Positions 9,201 through 20,500 of a stretch of 64,000 nt of DNA are shown one piece after another. The translations under genes and the position numbers were made by a program. The DNA lies in IMG/VR virus record IMGVR_UViG_3300009370_000007, positions 43,023-107,022 of that record; one strand, 5' to 3'. The notes below the pieces were generated by a model. The model was not told the DNA's origin. It ran no database searches and worked only from the letters and a program-made list of their open reading frames with translations. Position 1 is the stretch's first letter, and every line of letters begins with the position of its first letter. This DNA comes from a virus.

Positions 9201-11502
9201 TGCCGAGCTTTCCAAACCAATTAGTTTTACCCGGAGGAGAAAAATCTTGACTGTGACGAAGAGTGTTTCTGTGCAGCTTATAATGATTTTCAAAAATTCC
9301 ATCCCGGCCTGTTGACTTAATTCTCCTCATTGCCCAAGAATATGACATTCCTCCATGACCACTCGGCAAAGTTGGATCAGTATGGGAACTTTTATATTCT
9401 AATAATCCCATATTAAGTTTGTTGCCCAAAGTACCACAATAAGAAATATCCAATATATTGCTTGGATATGCAACCACCGGATCTGTAGATTGCCCATCAT
9501 ATCGTTGAAATAAAATAAAAGGAATATAAGGAAGTGGATCTGCAAGATGAACAACTCCTGTTGGGCTGCTTCCTTCACTTCCCCAATCGGATCTTCCTCC
9601 TTCTGCTCCAACATCTGTTGCATCCGTTCCTACTGTGACAATTCCTGTTTGGTGAATAAGTCCAGAAAACTGCGGATCAATACCACCAACTTGCCCCGTG
9701 GCAAACTGTAAATTTTTCCATGAGTTTGGATGGGCAGGAAGCCCATATGGCACGTCGGCTTTTTTTGCTCGAATAGATGCAATTTCATAATGAGTTCCGC
9801 CAGCTTCACCACCGGCATCAGCATTAAATTGAAACCTAACTCCTGCAATTTTTGCAGGTTGAATTGTTCCTCCATAACCATTAGTAGCCGGAAGCCGTTC
9901 TCTCGCTGAAAGATATGGAAATCCATAAAGATCCGATCCATTAAGGGCACTATCATCCTTGCTATTCCAGTTCACTCCATTAGGAGTATAAACTGCATAC
10001 TCAGGCAATGTCCAATTACTAATTTCTTTTTTTGATCCAATATAAGAACTGGAAGTAGAAGACACATCAACTTCATTCGTTTTGATTAATTTATCAATTT
10101 CAGTAATGGTAATAGCTGCGCCTCCCTGAGTGTTATAACTTAAAGCTGGAGTATATCCGTAAAGGTATGTTGGTTCTCCAGCGTTCGCAACATCTACTGG
10201 GCTTTGCGTAAACACTATTCGATTAGAATTTGTAAGGGGATATTCTTCAACAAAAGCTGCTGTTACCGTGTCAACTATATTTGAATTTTTATAATGAAGT
10301 TCAAACGTATCTCCTACGTTGATTCCCGATATATCAGTTTCTCCTTTATCTCCATTTAAAATATAATAAATTAAGTCTGAATTAGTACCTTGCCATGACC
10401 AATATGCATCACGAACTTTAAATACTTTATCAGTCAGACTTGATGATGGCACACCACCACCATATGCAGGATCTATTCTAAAATCCCATTCAAGAGTTTT
10501 CCATTCCCCGGGTGTTCCGGCTTGATCTCTTTCCTTTATAGAAAGATGTTCATTAAGAGTATATGTACTATTTTTATTAAAGTGAGGAACAGATATGCTA
10601 GAATCCAAACGAGAATCATAATTATGTGGTTCAGACTGAAATGACCTACTTCGATTTACAACTACTGTATCAGAATTTAAAAGTTCTGCATACGTTATGC
10701 TCGGCGTTACATCTGGAACGGCAGCATTAGGTATAAAAGTATCATAATAATTCATAAACCCAATATCATCTGTTCCAACTGGAGGAAATGCCCAATTACA
10801 AGCAAGATAAATGAATCCCCCGGCAGTACGAGTAATTCTACTTCGATATATTATTTTTTCGCCGGATTTATCATACCCCTTTGGTATAGTCAAAATAAGA
10901 TCAACAACATCCCCCCGATACCACCAATCATCCACATCATCTGAGTAGGGCCAGGTTGCAAGTGTGGTACTAAGATCAGTTCCACTAAATTTTAATTCAA
11001 TTTCCTCTGATTGAAGTCCTTGAATTCTATAATAAGTATATTCTCCAGGCGTTGGTTCAAAGTGTCCCAATTTTGAATTCATGTAAGAATGACGAACAAC
11101 CGACACACTCATTTCACTCGTTGCCGGTTGACCGTATCTAATATTTCTCACATTCATTTCAAGAATTGGATAAGTATTTCCATCTGCTTCAAATGTATGT
11201 ATTGTATCTCCAGTCCTTTCAGTAGGCCACTCAGGACTATAAAGAAATGCGCCATCTCCAGTTTGCTTGAAGATCAGACTTCCGCCACCATTATAAACTG
11301 GGTTATTAGGATTGTCCCATTCTATGGTTGCATTCTCGGCAGTCCAACCTGTAGTTGCCTCCATCTCTGCAAAATCTTTACTGGCAGTTTCGTCAAAGGC
11401 CCCAGGGATGGACACAGCTCTCACATTGGAACCGGGTTTTGAAATCCACAGCCCATGATCTCCGGCATCATTTCTTCCTAGTATTACTCTATCAGTAGAC
11501 AT
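6250..11502 (-). CDS. very large tail fibre-like protein, paralogue 3 of 3
   Basis: The protein has 1750 residues. The N-terminus (DRVILGRNDAGDHGLWISKPGSNV) carries the same motif as the two downstream paralogues. Residues of roughly 45-330 look like beta-sandwich, carbohydrate-binding-type sequence (WTAENATIEWDNPNNPVYNG..., a repeated DTFELHYKNS pattern). From about residue 600 onward the chain is extremely rich in Gly, Pro, Trp, Tyr, Asn and His, without recognisable domains. The C-terminus (YRYYVLRIPANLDAMGG) resembles the cap of paralogue 2. It starts 20 bases after the giant fibre gene and its stop overlaps the next start. It is probably a receptor-binding adhesin; no enzyme motif was found. 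Confidence 0.65.
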   Translation of the reverse strand: MSTDRVILGRNDAGDHGLWISKPGSNVRAVSIPGAFDETASKDFAEMEATTGWTAENATIEWDNPNNPVYNGGGSLIFKQTGDGAFLYSPEWPTERTGDTIHTFEADGNTYPILEMNVRNIRYGQPATSEMSVSVVRHSYMNSKLGHFEPTPGEYTYYRIQGLQSEEIELKFSGTDLSTTLATWPYSDDVDDWWYRGDVVDLILTIPKGYDKSGEKIIYRSRITRTAGGFIYLACNWAFPPVGTDDIGFMNYYDTFIPNAAVPDVTPSITYAELLNSDTVVVNRSRSFQSEPHNYDSRLDSSISVPHFNKNSTYTLNEHLSIKERDQAGTPGEWKTLEWDFRIDPAYGGGVPSSSLTDKVFKVRDAYWSWQGTNSDLIYYILNGDKGETDISGINVGDTFELHYKNSNIVDTVTAAFVEEYPLTNSNRIVFTQSPVDVANAGEPTYLYGYTPALSYNTQGGAAITITEIDKLIKTNEVDVSSTSSSYIGSKKEISNWTLPEYAVYTPNGVNWNSKDDSALNGSDLYGFPYLSARERLPATNGYGGTIQPAKIAGVRFQFNADAGGEAGGTHYEIASIRAKKADVPYGLPAHPNSWKNLQFATGQVGGIDPQFSGLIHQTGIVTVGTDATDVGAEGGRSDWGSEGSSPTGVVHLADPLPYIPFILFQRYDGQSTDPVVAYPSNILDISYCGTLGNKLNMGLLEYKSSHTDPTLPSGHGGMSYSWAMRRIKSTGRDGIFENHYKLHRNTLRHSQDFSPPGKTNWFGKLGNFMNRGEGADYPDHKAQRETSPSESWHPGYDAWWSDVQYQNDIAGRNLALSNWDGTGRPPKVSGIWTRLNSPVVGRNNFKDIYEHPCAVSFPSGALETPTCWDYDTEYDGRYPSGSHATPYNKLYTYGAGAWGALSAGAMPSDTSGVTAEYFADVFRSRWFGPNAVGMPPPYGYSGIDPDEVLADAPWSSSTHFSPIDPRPGTVHEGLNQASQFGLMPQGGRHISSSVTAYGHRYESHPMSPWGETDLSETGHQALTQNFSFMSPMFWGQQRSWRPGYPIGGSSVHSGSESQYNNPIGEPLPDYDNPFLRGDNINGDRGNRNPSENIWGDEGSRGIYRDGWPQVPTGATVNHPMGFPIDGTNGVFFAALQAELEALGYDYGSVDENGRPIYPPQSVSSRQNHFYTGIEYGPTMGHGKWGDSNYLGGRMVSPMGFVAGEKPNEGPRFFSLWGDLHYVSKTDTMGEDNSGVGDQTTQEGYPNLAQINVSPGAVYKWMIIETLKMRTFAYVRAGSDKFEITARGALGREGYEEQSHGTWTRPTYRKFAAGDPNAAPGKSPKPSSLEIMWDQKDHTANGVLPPSIYTAEHISDWGWYGTNFFKNLSGTVVAPGRRTEGDQRHEMLPGFSYGGTAGFYQNSKPPWDWGGAQTWPVEPMNSESIHVARQRDPNESIITRLEFIDGVETPVYTSRDTQYLAEVFTDWRGPETGDGSPQAQLDSSIAEAFGTMGTMQNVNVPAVGALKSGWKPYSSRMTRYGKVSWGRDDMLYGRNARLHQNNADICPKGGGRYNDENNNWYAEGDGDNTVGNTAKFWGWGDPRQILVEDNSSNEPLMPNGISDPWGENYYFFNEAEYRVATPELGVGTGYGCHVQFWPPGGMVNMAYEPTLKGVSPAGGYSSMVRWVQGNDEEQEYPGRATEGIFHPRGVSQYEENYFSGDDDNVDGTEVWKQNQSYDLVNNNESTGKCRYRYYVLRIPANLDAMGGIDV

Positions 11503-11521
11503 ACACTATATATTCCTATAA

Positions 11522-14500
11522 TTAATCTGAAACTATGATACGAGAATTTTCACCATCGAGCGTCATTTTACCACTAGTTCCTATTCCATATTTAGATTTG
11601 AAATCTCCGAGCGTAATACTGCCTGCATTAATTTCATCAACATCCAGGGTTCCGACTGCCCTTGCGAGTTTCGGTCCTGCAAGGAAGTAATGGGCTCCTT
11701 GAGCGTTCGGGGAGATGTTGTCACCAACAGTTCCCCAGGTTCCTACTCTGGCACCAAGAGAAAATTCAACACCCACAGTCATATATGAAATTTCTGGTCT
11801 GACTGTTTGTGGAATTTGGTCTGGACTAATAATTCCACGATCTCGAATCGACCAAACTCTATTGATTTCATGCCCAGACCTTCCATATTCTACTGCTGCC
11901 CCGTTTCCTGTAAAGTTAATTTCTCTCCATCCATACTTATATCTTCCAAAATTTTTGGTTAATGGATCTGCGTCTGTTGTTCCTGCTGAATAAACACTAC
12001 CAGACACATGAGAAAGTCCGGCCGAGGGCTGATGGAATGGTTCTGTCCAGGGCCCTACAATCTTTCCACATCGGGTTCCATCGGCAGCAAAGAATTCTGC
12101 ACAGGCTCTAATGATGTTGTTTGCCTTGCCTGTACGATTCGTTCCTGCCCCATCTTGTAGAGCGCCGTACCTATCCGTATCAGTATCCCAATGATCTGGG
12201 CCCCAGATGTTTTTATCGTCGGGCCCGGGATCGACGGATCTATACCCGGGGTGATTATATCTATCAGTATTTCCGGCCTGCGGGGGTTTTGGTGTGCCAT
12301 CATGGTATAAAGTTCCATGATCCTGAGAATCAAGTTTTCTTGCCCATATTGAGAAAGAGAAAACTGTATTTGCCGGGGAGACAAGTCTTCGATTTGCCGG
12401 GTTGGTCACATCAGTTCCTACATTGGATGTAGGACCAATTGTATATCGCATTTCGTTCCGGCCGGAACCGCCGACAACGTATCCCTCCCCCATTAATTTG
12501 ACTGGATTTTGTGCTTGACCATGAGTACCAAACATTACCTTGTTGTGAGAGATCGCGACTCGCGCCCTGTCGGCCTCCCAATCAGATTGAGAACCAGTTT
12601 CCCAATCAGATTCATACCACCATCCTACGCTTCCTCCATTACTATGGTAGCCAGGGGGAAGCCATACAGACATGAACATCTTACTGTTATCTGCACTCAG
12701 GGTTACTGTTCCCCCGTCTGATGAATATGCATCAGGGTGTGTAATGTGATCTGCCCCATCCTGATAGTCAATAAGACTCCAATGCGTTCCTGCACCACCA
12801 TTGAGTCTGTTAACCTCTGCAACTGTCCAATGTAGATTTGCAGTAATAATATTGCCCGCGGCCGGGTTGAGGTACCCACTAATATCAGGATGACTATAAT
12901 CAAATGTAACATTTGCTGTACACTGGCCATCATTATGACCATTTGCCCATCTATCATAGGCACAATGCGCCCGAATCTGTTCTTCAATTCCATATCCAAT
13001 TGATTCTGTGAGTCCACTATCTACTCCTGTGACTCGATGAACTCCGGGGGATGGATACTGTAGATAACCATGAATAAAATCTGGATCAAAGATTAGATTG
13101 TTATATCCACCGAGAACTTCAAGGTGTCCTGTGAGGATGGCACCCGATCCAATAGATTGACTCGTTAATGTTCCTGCATTAATCTTTTCTCCACTAAGAC
13201 CCTCAATCATTGTGTCGGTAATCTGTACATCACCAGTATCCGCAATCATATCTGCAATTTCGCTGCCGGTGCCGCCTAGTGCTTCAATAACGGACGCATA
13301 ATTTACTGAAACATCACCAATCAATGAATTATCAGTTTCAGGTCTTCCGGCAAAGTCGCCAGCATAGGAGTCCCGTCCTGCTGATCCACGCCAAATTTCA
13401 ACTTCATGAATACTTGGTATTGTTCTAGAATCTGATGTATCGCTAGCAATATGCCAATGCTGTGGGGCCCCGCCATCGCTATCTTGGATTCCGTCAGTCT
13501 CGGCGGCACTAGTCCACCATGTATTACCCACAAAGATCCTCAATGTTCCAACAAATTGACCGACAGGATCTATGGTTGGAAGAGAAATTCCTTCTGGATT
13601 TCTTCCGGCATATTTTGCATTTGTTGGATCTTGTTGTTCTATGGTTGGAAAAAATACTGCATCAGGTCCTGTATTTGCAAGAAGCAACGGTCGAGAGTTT
13701 GCCCATGATTTTGGATCTTCAACAGAACTTACTGTAGGATAATCAGTATCAAGACCAGTAAAGACTCCTGCAACATTTGTCCAAGTTGCTCCGGGGGAAT
13801 CTGCCTTTGCTATGATTGCATATTGATATTTTGTTACTCCGTCTCGTATTCCCGTAGTAAAATCAGTAATATTCTGCCCCCAATAGATATGTATTGAAGT
13901 TGCCCAAAGATGATTATTATAATCTTCCTCATTATTAACAAATGTTGGATGTTGATTTGCTCGAAATTCAATCCAGCTATCTTCGCCATCTTTACCGTGA
14001 CGAGCACCCCGGGTCCAATGGGGTTGATGAAGATATTTGTCACCATCTGCTAATCTATCTAATATTGTTGCAGTCGTTTCATCCTCATAAACAATTCCAC
14101 CACCAGCACCACCCGACGAAGATAACTCTCTGGCCCAGTTACTACTTACCCCCGGTTGATCGACATCCGTAATAATAACATCAGAACTGTTTCGTATGGT
14201 TCTTGGAGAGGCAGGCGCGAGGGACCAAATATCAATAACATCAAAGTCGGGATCTTTAGAAACTCTTGCGTCTCCAATAACTAATATTTCTTTATCGTTC
14301 GGATAAATGTAATGCCAATCCCCTTCACCATCATCATATCTCCATGTAGACCACCCACCAGAACTATTTGCTCGACGAGCCGTGGGCTGGGCAAATGCAA
14401 AATGTCTTGATTCTCCCCCGGTGGCGGGTGAAAAAACTCCTGCCGTTCCAGATATGGCATTAGTCTGATAAAGAATGTATCCATCATCCTTTGTTCCAGT

Positions 14501-17500
14501 TATTCCAACCTTTATTGGACCATGCTTCGCTTCGGTAAGTTTGTGAACTGTAAGGTCGTCGCCAAATTCATCAGTAGTCTCTTCTCTTGTTTGAATAAAT
14601 CCATTTACTGGGGCAGCCTGGGCGTCTTGATTATATCCATGTAGATATGCATATTGGTCATTCACTTGGCTAAAGCCGGGCCCACGTTTGTTCCTAACTG
14701 AAAGGTACAAATGCCGACCATCAGTTGCGCCGGGTTGAAATGGTTTCATCCTATCAATAGTATCACCATCTTCATATACAAACCCACCAAGATCAAGATC
14801 CTGATCTCCGGGGTGAGTAATAAAGAGCCCCTGAATTTCTGGGACTGTCAATACTCGATCATAGTATCTTGCCTCGTCAAAGTTTGCTACCATCTCTTTA
14901 GATGTACCAAAGCCTGATGCAATTCCTCCAAGGTGAACATTAACCGATGGAGCAGGCTGGCTAACTGTTATAGTAGTATTGGTATTTGCATATACAAGAC
15001 CATCATCAACATTATAGATAAAGAATGATTGTTTTGATTTATTGAAATCCCAGGTTGTAACAACAAAATTCCAGGTATTCTGTTTTATGGCACCTGTTCC
15101 GGTAAATGTTCCTCGCTGGCCAGGGCTCGTTCCAAATCCAATATAATGTTCTGGTCCTCCTCCCGCTTCCCAAAACATTGCATTAGAATAATGACCGTTT
15201 GCGCGTCTATCATTAGAAGAATATTCAACCCAAAGGTCTTTTTGCTCTAGTGTGGCATAAGAACGACCTGTTTTATTAGCATTTCCAAATCTACCATAGT
15301 TAGTGTACCCAGCATCCCAAATTGCCGACTCAGTAGCTATATCATCATAGGCAATTGGTTTGAACCATACTGCAAGGGTTCGTTCTTTGGTGTCCTGTCC
15401 CCACAAGGGTTCATCCTCATCAATTAAGTCAACAATTACTCCGGCACCATCAGTTGAACTATTAATTTCGGCATTTGAAGTAAATGAATGTCCTATGATG
15501 GCATCGGTACTCCTATGGAGTTTATTGACCACATTGGCATACCCGTTTTGGTTCGTCCCCGTCACACGAACAAGTGCCGGTCCCATATCTCCTGCATAGT
15601 CATGGAAGACGTTTGCCACCAATCCCTTCGTTCCATTATAAACCTTTGTGGTGCCACCGAATGCCGGGCCACCTCGTTTCAATGCACCTTCTTTGAATGC
15701 TCCATCAAACTTCCAATGCCCCCGAAGACCGTCTGAATCTGGAGCAGCAGGAGGTTGAATTGTTCCAACCAAATACCAACCAGATTTTGCATCGGAACTT
15801 GTATTTGCAAACATATAAATTGAATTTGAAGTTCTATTTGTTGAATTTGCCTGATATACAAATTCAAGATTGAGATCCGTATTCAGCCAGCGATCTCCAT
15901 CGGGCGCAGGATTGGCAATTCCCGACTGTGTTTTTGTTGGATCAGGGCCCCAAGGATTCCAATTTCCTCCACGTTCATGCGACATTCCTTCATAGATCCG
16001 TACTGCGCCATCAGAAAGTCCACGATTCCAATTGATCGACGGACCTTCGTCGGGAGCCATGAAGAAAGTTGGTTCTAGTGCCGAAGCCCCAGCATACGAA
16101 GTATCGCCTGCGACTTGTTCTAATTGGAGTCCTGCAAAATGCCAATTTGTTATAGCACCGGGAGTTGCTGAAAGATGTTGACGAATATCAAGTCTTGGAA
16201 TAATCCGAGTAAATGTATTTGCATATAAATTGTGCGAACCTGTATCATTGGTATATTCATCAATGTCTCCGCTAAGATCAAATAACCAAGATAGACGTTT
16301 CCATTCGTTAACTGCATCGGGGCCCTGCCGTAATTGACTGAGGGAAACATCAGAATATTCCAGCCCCCAAACATAACCACCATGAAAGGCATCCAAAGAA
16401 CCATCTATGGTTGATGAATTTGCCCCAGTAAATGTGGCTCGAACACCATGACCGACTTGAGGAAGAACATCTGTTTTAACATAGGCAGAGAATAACCACT
16501 TACTTGCCTTTGGAATATTGATAGCAAAGTCGGAACCGAAACGCTTTCTGGAGTCTGTGCCCTGAAGCATTGGATTTGTTGTGTTTGCAAATGATAATGC
16601 AACACCATAATTTGGCGAGGCATTAGCAGTCACTACTACCTTTAATGTCCTTCCTCCAACGGGAGATTCTTGAGTATCATCGAAACCAACTGAGGTCACA
16701 ATACTCGAAACTTCTGTGCCCGAATCGGGGACGAGTTCAAGTGCTTGATGAGTAATCGGATAGGGTCGTTGAATTGCTGTTGCAGGAGCATGGGTTAGTG
16801 CGCCAACAATACTATAATCATCATCGCGAGAATCAAATAACGAATATCCCCGTGGCATATAATTCTTGTTGCTGCCCAAAGAAGCCAAATAATTTGTTAG
16901 AAAGAATTTACCGAATGCTCCAAGGGGGGCATAACCGGGGGTACTGCCTGCGCCAATATCATATGTATAGGTATTTGGATTAGCCCAATACCCATCCGGC
17001 CCGGGAGGAATTGTGGCACTAGTATTCTGCCACCGCGAAATGCTCCAACTATTTACTGTTGGATACCTTCCCGTATCTACCCAAATATCACCATTGGCTA
17101 CATTTGGATATGGATTAGTAGGCTGAATAAATGCTACAATTTCGTTGTCATCTAAAATTTCAACCTGTTTAAGTCTCTCTATTAATCCTCCAGAATGATC
17201 TTCACCACTACCAAGAGGTCCAAGGAGACTGTCAAGACCATCTCCGGTAGTCAATGCAGCAGTCACACTCTGAAGAGATGTTTGGGCAGTTTCAAGTCTT
17301 CCTGCATTTCCAGAAAGATTTCGCTCGATCTCAAGAACAGTCTGATCTCTTATTTCATACCAACCAGAATGTCCCTTTGTGGACTTGGGGAATTTTTGAC
17401 CAACAGCAAGATCAGCACCAGGAAACGGATTCGTCGCAGACACATAATAAAATGCTTCACAACCAAGATTCGCCGTACCTGTATCATTGGACACTGCCCA

Positions 17501-20500
17501 GACGGCACTATCATTTGCATGGTATCGGAATACCGCAAAATTATTTGCAGTATCACACCAAAAATCTCCATGAGGATCTGCAACAACTCGACCGTTTTGA
17601 TCGTAACGAGGATCAGGTCCAAAATAATTCGGATCAGTTCCCCGATGATCGGCCAAGTGGGAAATCATTGCTCTATCTGTGAGGCCCCGGCTCCAGCTCA
17701 TTCCCGGTCCTTCGTCCGAAGTAATGTAGGCGCTCGGCAATAGGGCTTCAACATCTGGATGAATTTCTTCTAATTGAAATGCATCAAAATTTATATGGGA
17801 TGCAATATGATCTATTTGAATCCCCGGAATAAGATGAGTTACATTCGCATTATGGCTCTTTGTCAAATCAATAATACATGAATATCGGTGAAATGTCACT
17901 CCATCGGTTGAAGCTGGAAGGTCAACAGCAGAAACGCTATTTGCAAAAATATGAGAAGCCGATCCCACGTTTGAAGTATACCAAGAGAATTTCAATCCAT
18001 CTGTTATTGCTGTGTCTGATTTAACATATGCAGAATAAATCCATTTTCTTCCCTTTGGTACAAGAATTCCATATTTCCTAAAGGTTGCAATATCTGGGGT
18101 TGCAACTGGTTCAGCCGCTCTGGTACTTCTGGTATTTGCAAATAGAATTTGCATATAACTAGAAGTAGTGCCAGCTATTGTCATCTTCAAACTGTTTTCG
18201 CCAATATGTCCTACTGTATCGTCAATTGTAACAGTAGTCGAGTATTGGGGAATACCAATGGCATATGGCGTATTTGATGCCTTGCTAGTCTCTGTTATTA
18301 AATAATCATAATGCTGCTCATCAAACAAAGAGATTGGGCGAGGGAAGTAGTTCTTGGATCGGTTGGTTGCCTCTAGGTATGCCTGTAGATAGAATGAACC
18401 CAGGCCAGAAATCTCATAGTCAGGCGGGCCTTCCCATCTAACCTTTTTTGTCCCTGGAGGAAATCCTGTGTCTGGATTAGTTGGATCGTAAGTAGTTTCT
18501 GAATAATTATTAACAAATGTTGACACGCTCCATGTATTCACACGATCAAAATCATCCAAAACAGAGGTATTAATCCAAACATCATTATTGCCCAATGGAG
18601 TAGGTTCAGTCGGTTGAATGAATGTTTTAATATCTCGATCTGCCTTGGCTGCTGCATCAGCAGCATCTTGAATTCCTTTAAGTGCATCGGATACTGCCGA
18701 ATAGGCTGTTGCATTAACAACATAAATTGATGCATCACGCATCTCATACCAACCCGATTTTGGATTGCTTTCGGCAAGTTTATTATTTGGATAACGGAAT
18801 ACATAGGGAGTGAGATTTGCCGTTCCAGTTCCTTGATATGTTCCAACAGCATTTTGATAATATCGGAAAAGCTGATTATTATTTGAACCGGGTTCTGTAT
18901 TAAGCCACATATCTCCATGAGGACGTTGATTCGGCTGACCCGTAGGAGTGGTTTCTGGAAGTGGTCCGTATCCTCTCCACTTTGCACTAGAAGGATAAGT
19001 CGCGACTTGGATTTGAGCCGCTGAATTTGCAAAGAAGGTAACAACCTTACCAGAAGTTTCACTATAACTTTGTAGATACATCAATCCAATTGCATTGTTC
19101 GGGGCTCGATGCCACGTTAATGTGTTGCCGCCTCCGTCTTCATGGTCAGTTGGGATCATCCCCTCCGAGTCGTGCGCTCCAGAGTTTGCAACAAAGATTG
19201 CACCGAGATTTGCTGTTCCATTTGGATTAACAGTTTTATTTTGATGAATCCAGACATCACCATTTCCTGTTGGCTTAAAATCATCAACATCTGCATTATG
19301 ATTTTCAAAGAATGCAATGATTTCTCGATCTGCTGCTGCCTGGGCGGCGCTAGCAAGAATTTCTGCCGTATAAACTTTTTTATCACGAATATCATACCAA
19401 CCGGAATTGCTGGAGGCTGTTGGAGTTTCTCCTGGTCCATGAATTGCAGCATAGGTATGAGCATGAACTCCTGTTCCTTGATATACTGCACTACTGTTTG
19501 CAAAGTATCGGAACATCATATTGTTGTTTGCACCGGCCTCAGTATTAATCCAGAAATCTCCATGTGGCTCTGGATTTGGATACCCCGAAGGAGTTATTTC
19601 TGGATTTGGACCCATAGGCCCTGGTGCTTCATTCCCATAGAATGCAACAAGTTTTCCGTCTGTAATCCTTCTTCCAAAGATGACTGCTACACCATCGGAA
19701 GGCTCTTTAAATTCAGATGCAGTTCTATTATCCCCAACCGCTTCTTCCAATTGGAATGCATCAAGATTTACAATATTGGCTGTTCGTTTTATTTGAATCC
19801 CTGGAATAATATGAGTAGAATTTGCGCTATCGCCACTCGTTAAATCAATAACACATTCATATCGAGTAAAAACTGTTTCATTATCCTGTTCTATAAGATC
19901 GAAAGCAGAGGAAGTAGCCGGGTATCCAGATGCGTCATACTCACCATTTAAGCCCAAAATATGAGAAGCCGAACCTACATTTGAGGTATACCAAGAAAAT
20001 TTTAATCCACTTGCCAGGGCTTCATTCGATTTAACATAGGCAGAATAAATCCATTTTTTCCCCTTTGGAATAGGAATACCATATTCTCTAAAGGTTGCAA
20101 TATCTGGAGTTGCTCTAGCCAAAACATCACTTTCAGTATTTGCAAACAAAATTTGTAACATAGTACCGGAAGAACCAACAGTTGTTAATTTTAGACTGTT
20201 TTCTCCAATATGTCCTACTGTATCATCAAGAGTAACTGAACCATAGGCATCGTTAAATGTACCAATGACATATGGTATGTCTGATGCCTGTGAATCCTCT
20301 GTTATTAAATAGTCATAAGTCGGTGCATCAAATAACGAAAGTCCACGCGGCATAATATTTGTCCCACGATTAAATTTGCCCAGGACCCCAGCCGCGTAAC
20401 TTTCGAGATACATTCTTCCGATGGCACTATCTGGAGCAGTATTCCAATAAAGTATTTGTCCATCGCGGGTGACGCCAGTATCAATTGAAGGATATTCTCC

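Noticed and set aside
17195-17743. 182-residue plus-strand frame
   Set aside because: It lies opposite the giant fibre gene, has no ribosome site and has basic, Ser/Ile-rich antisense composition; it is a shadow frame.
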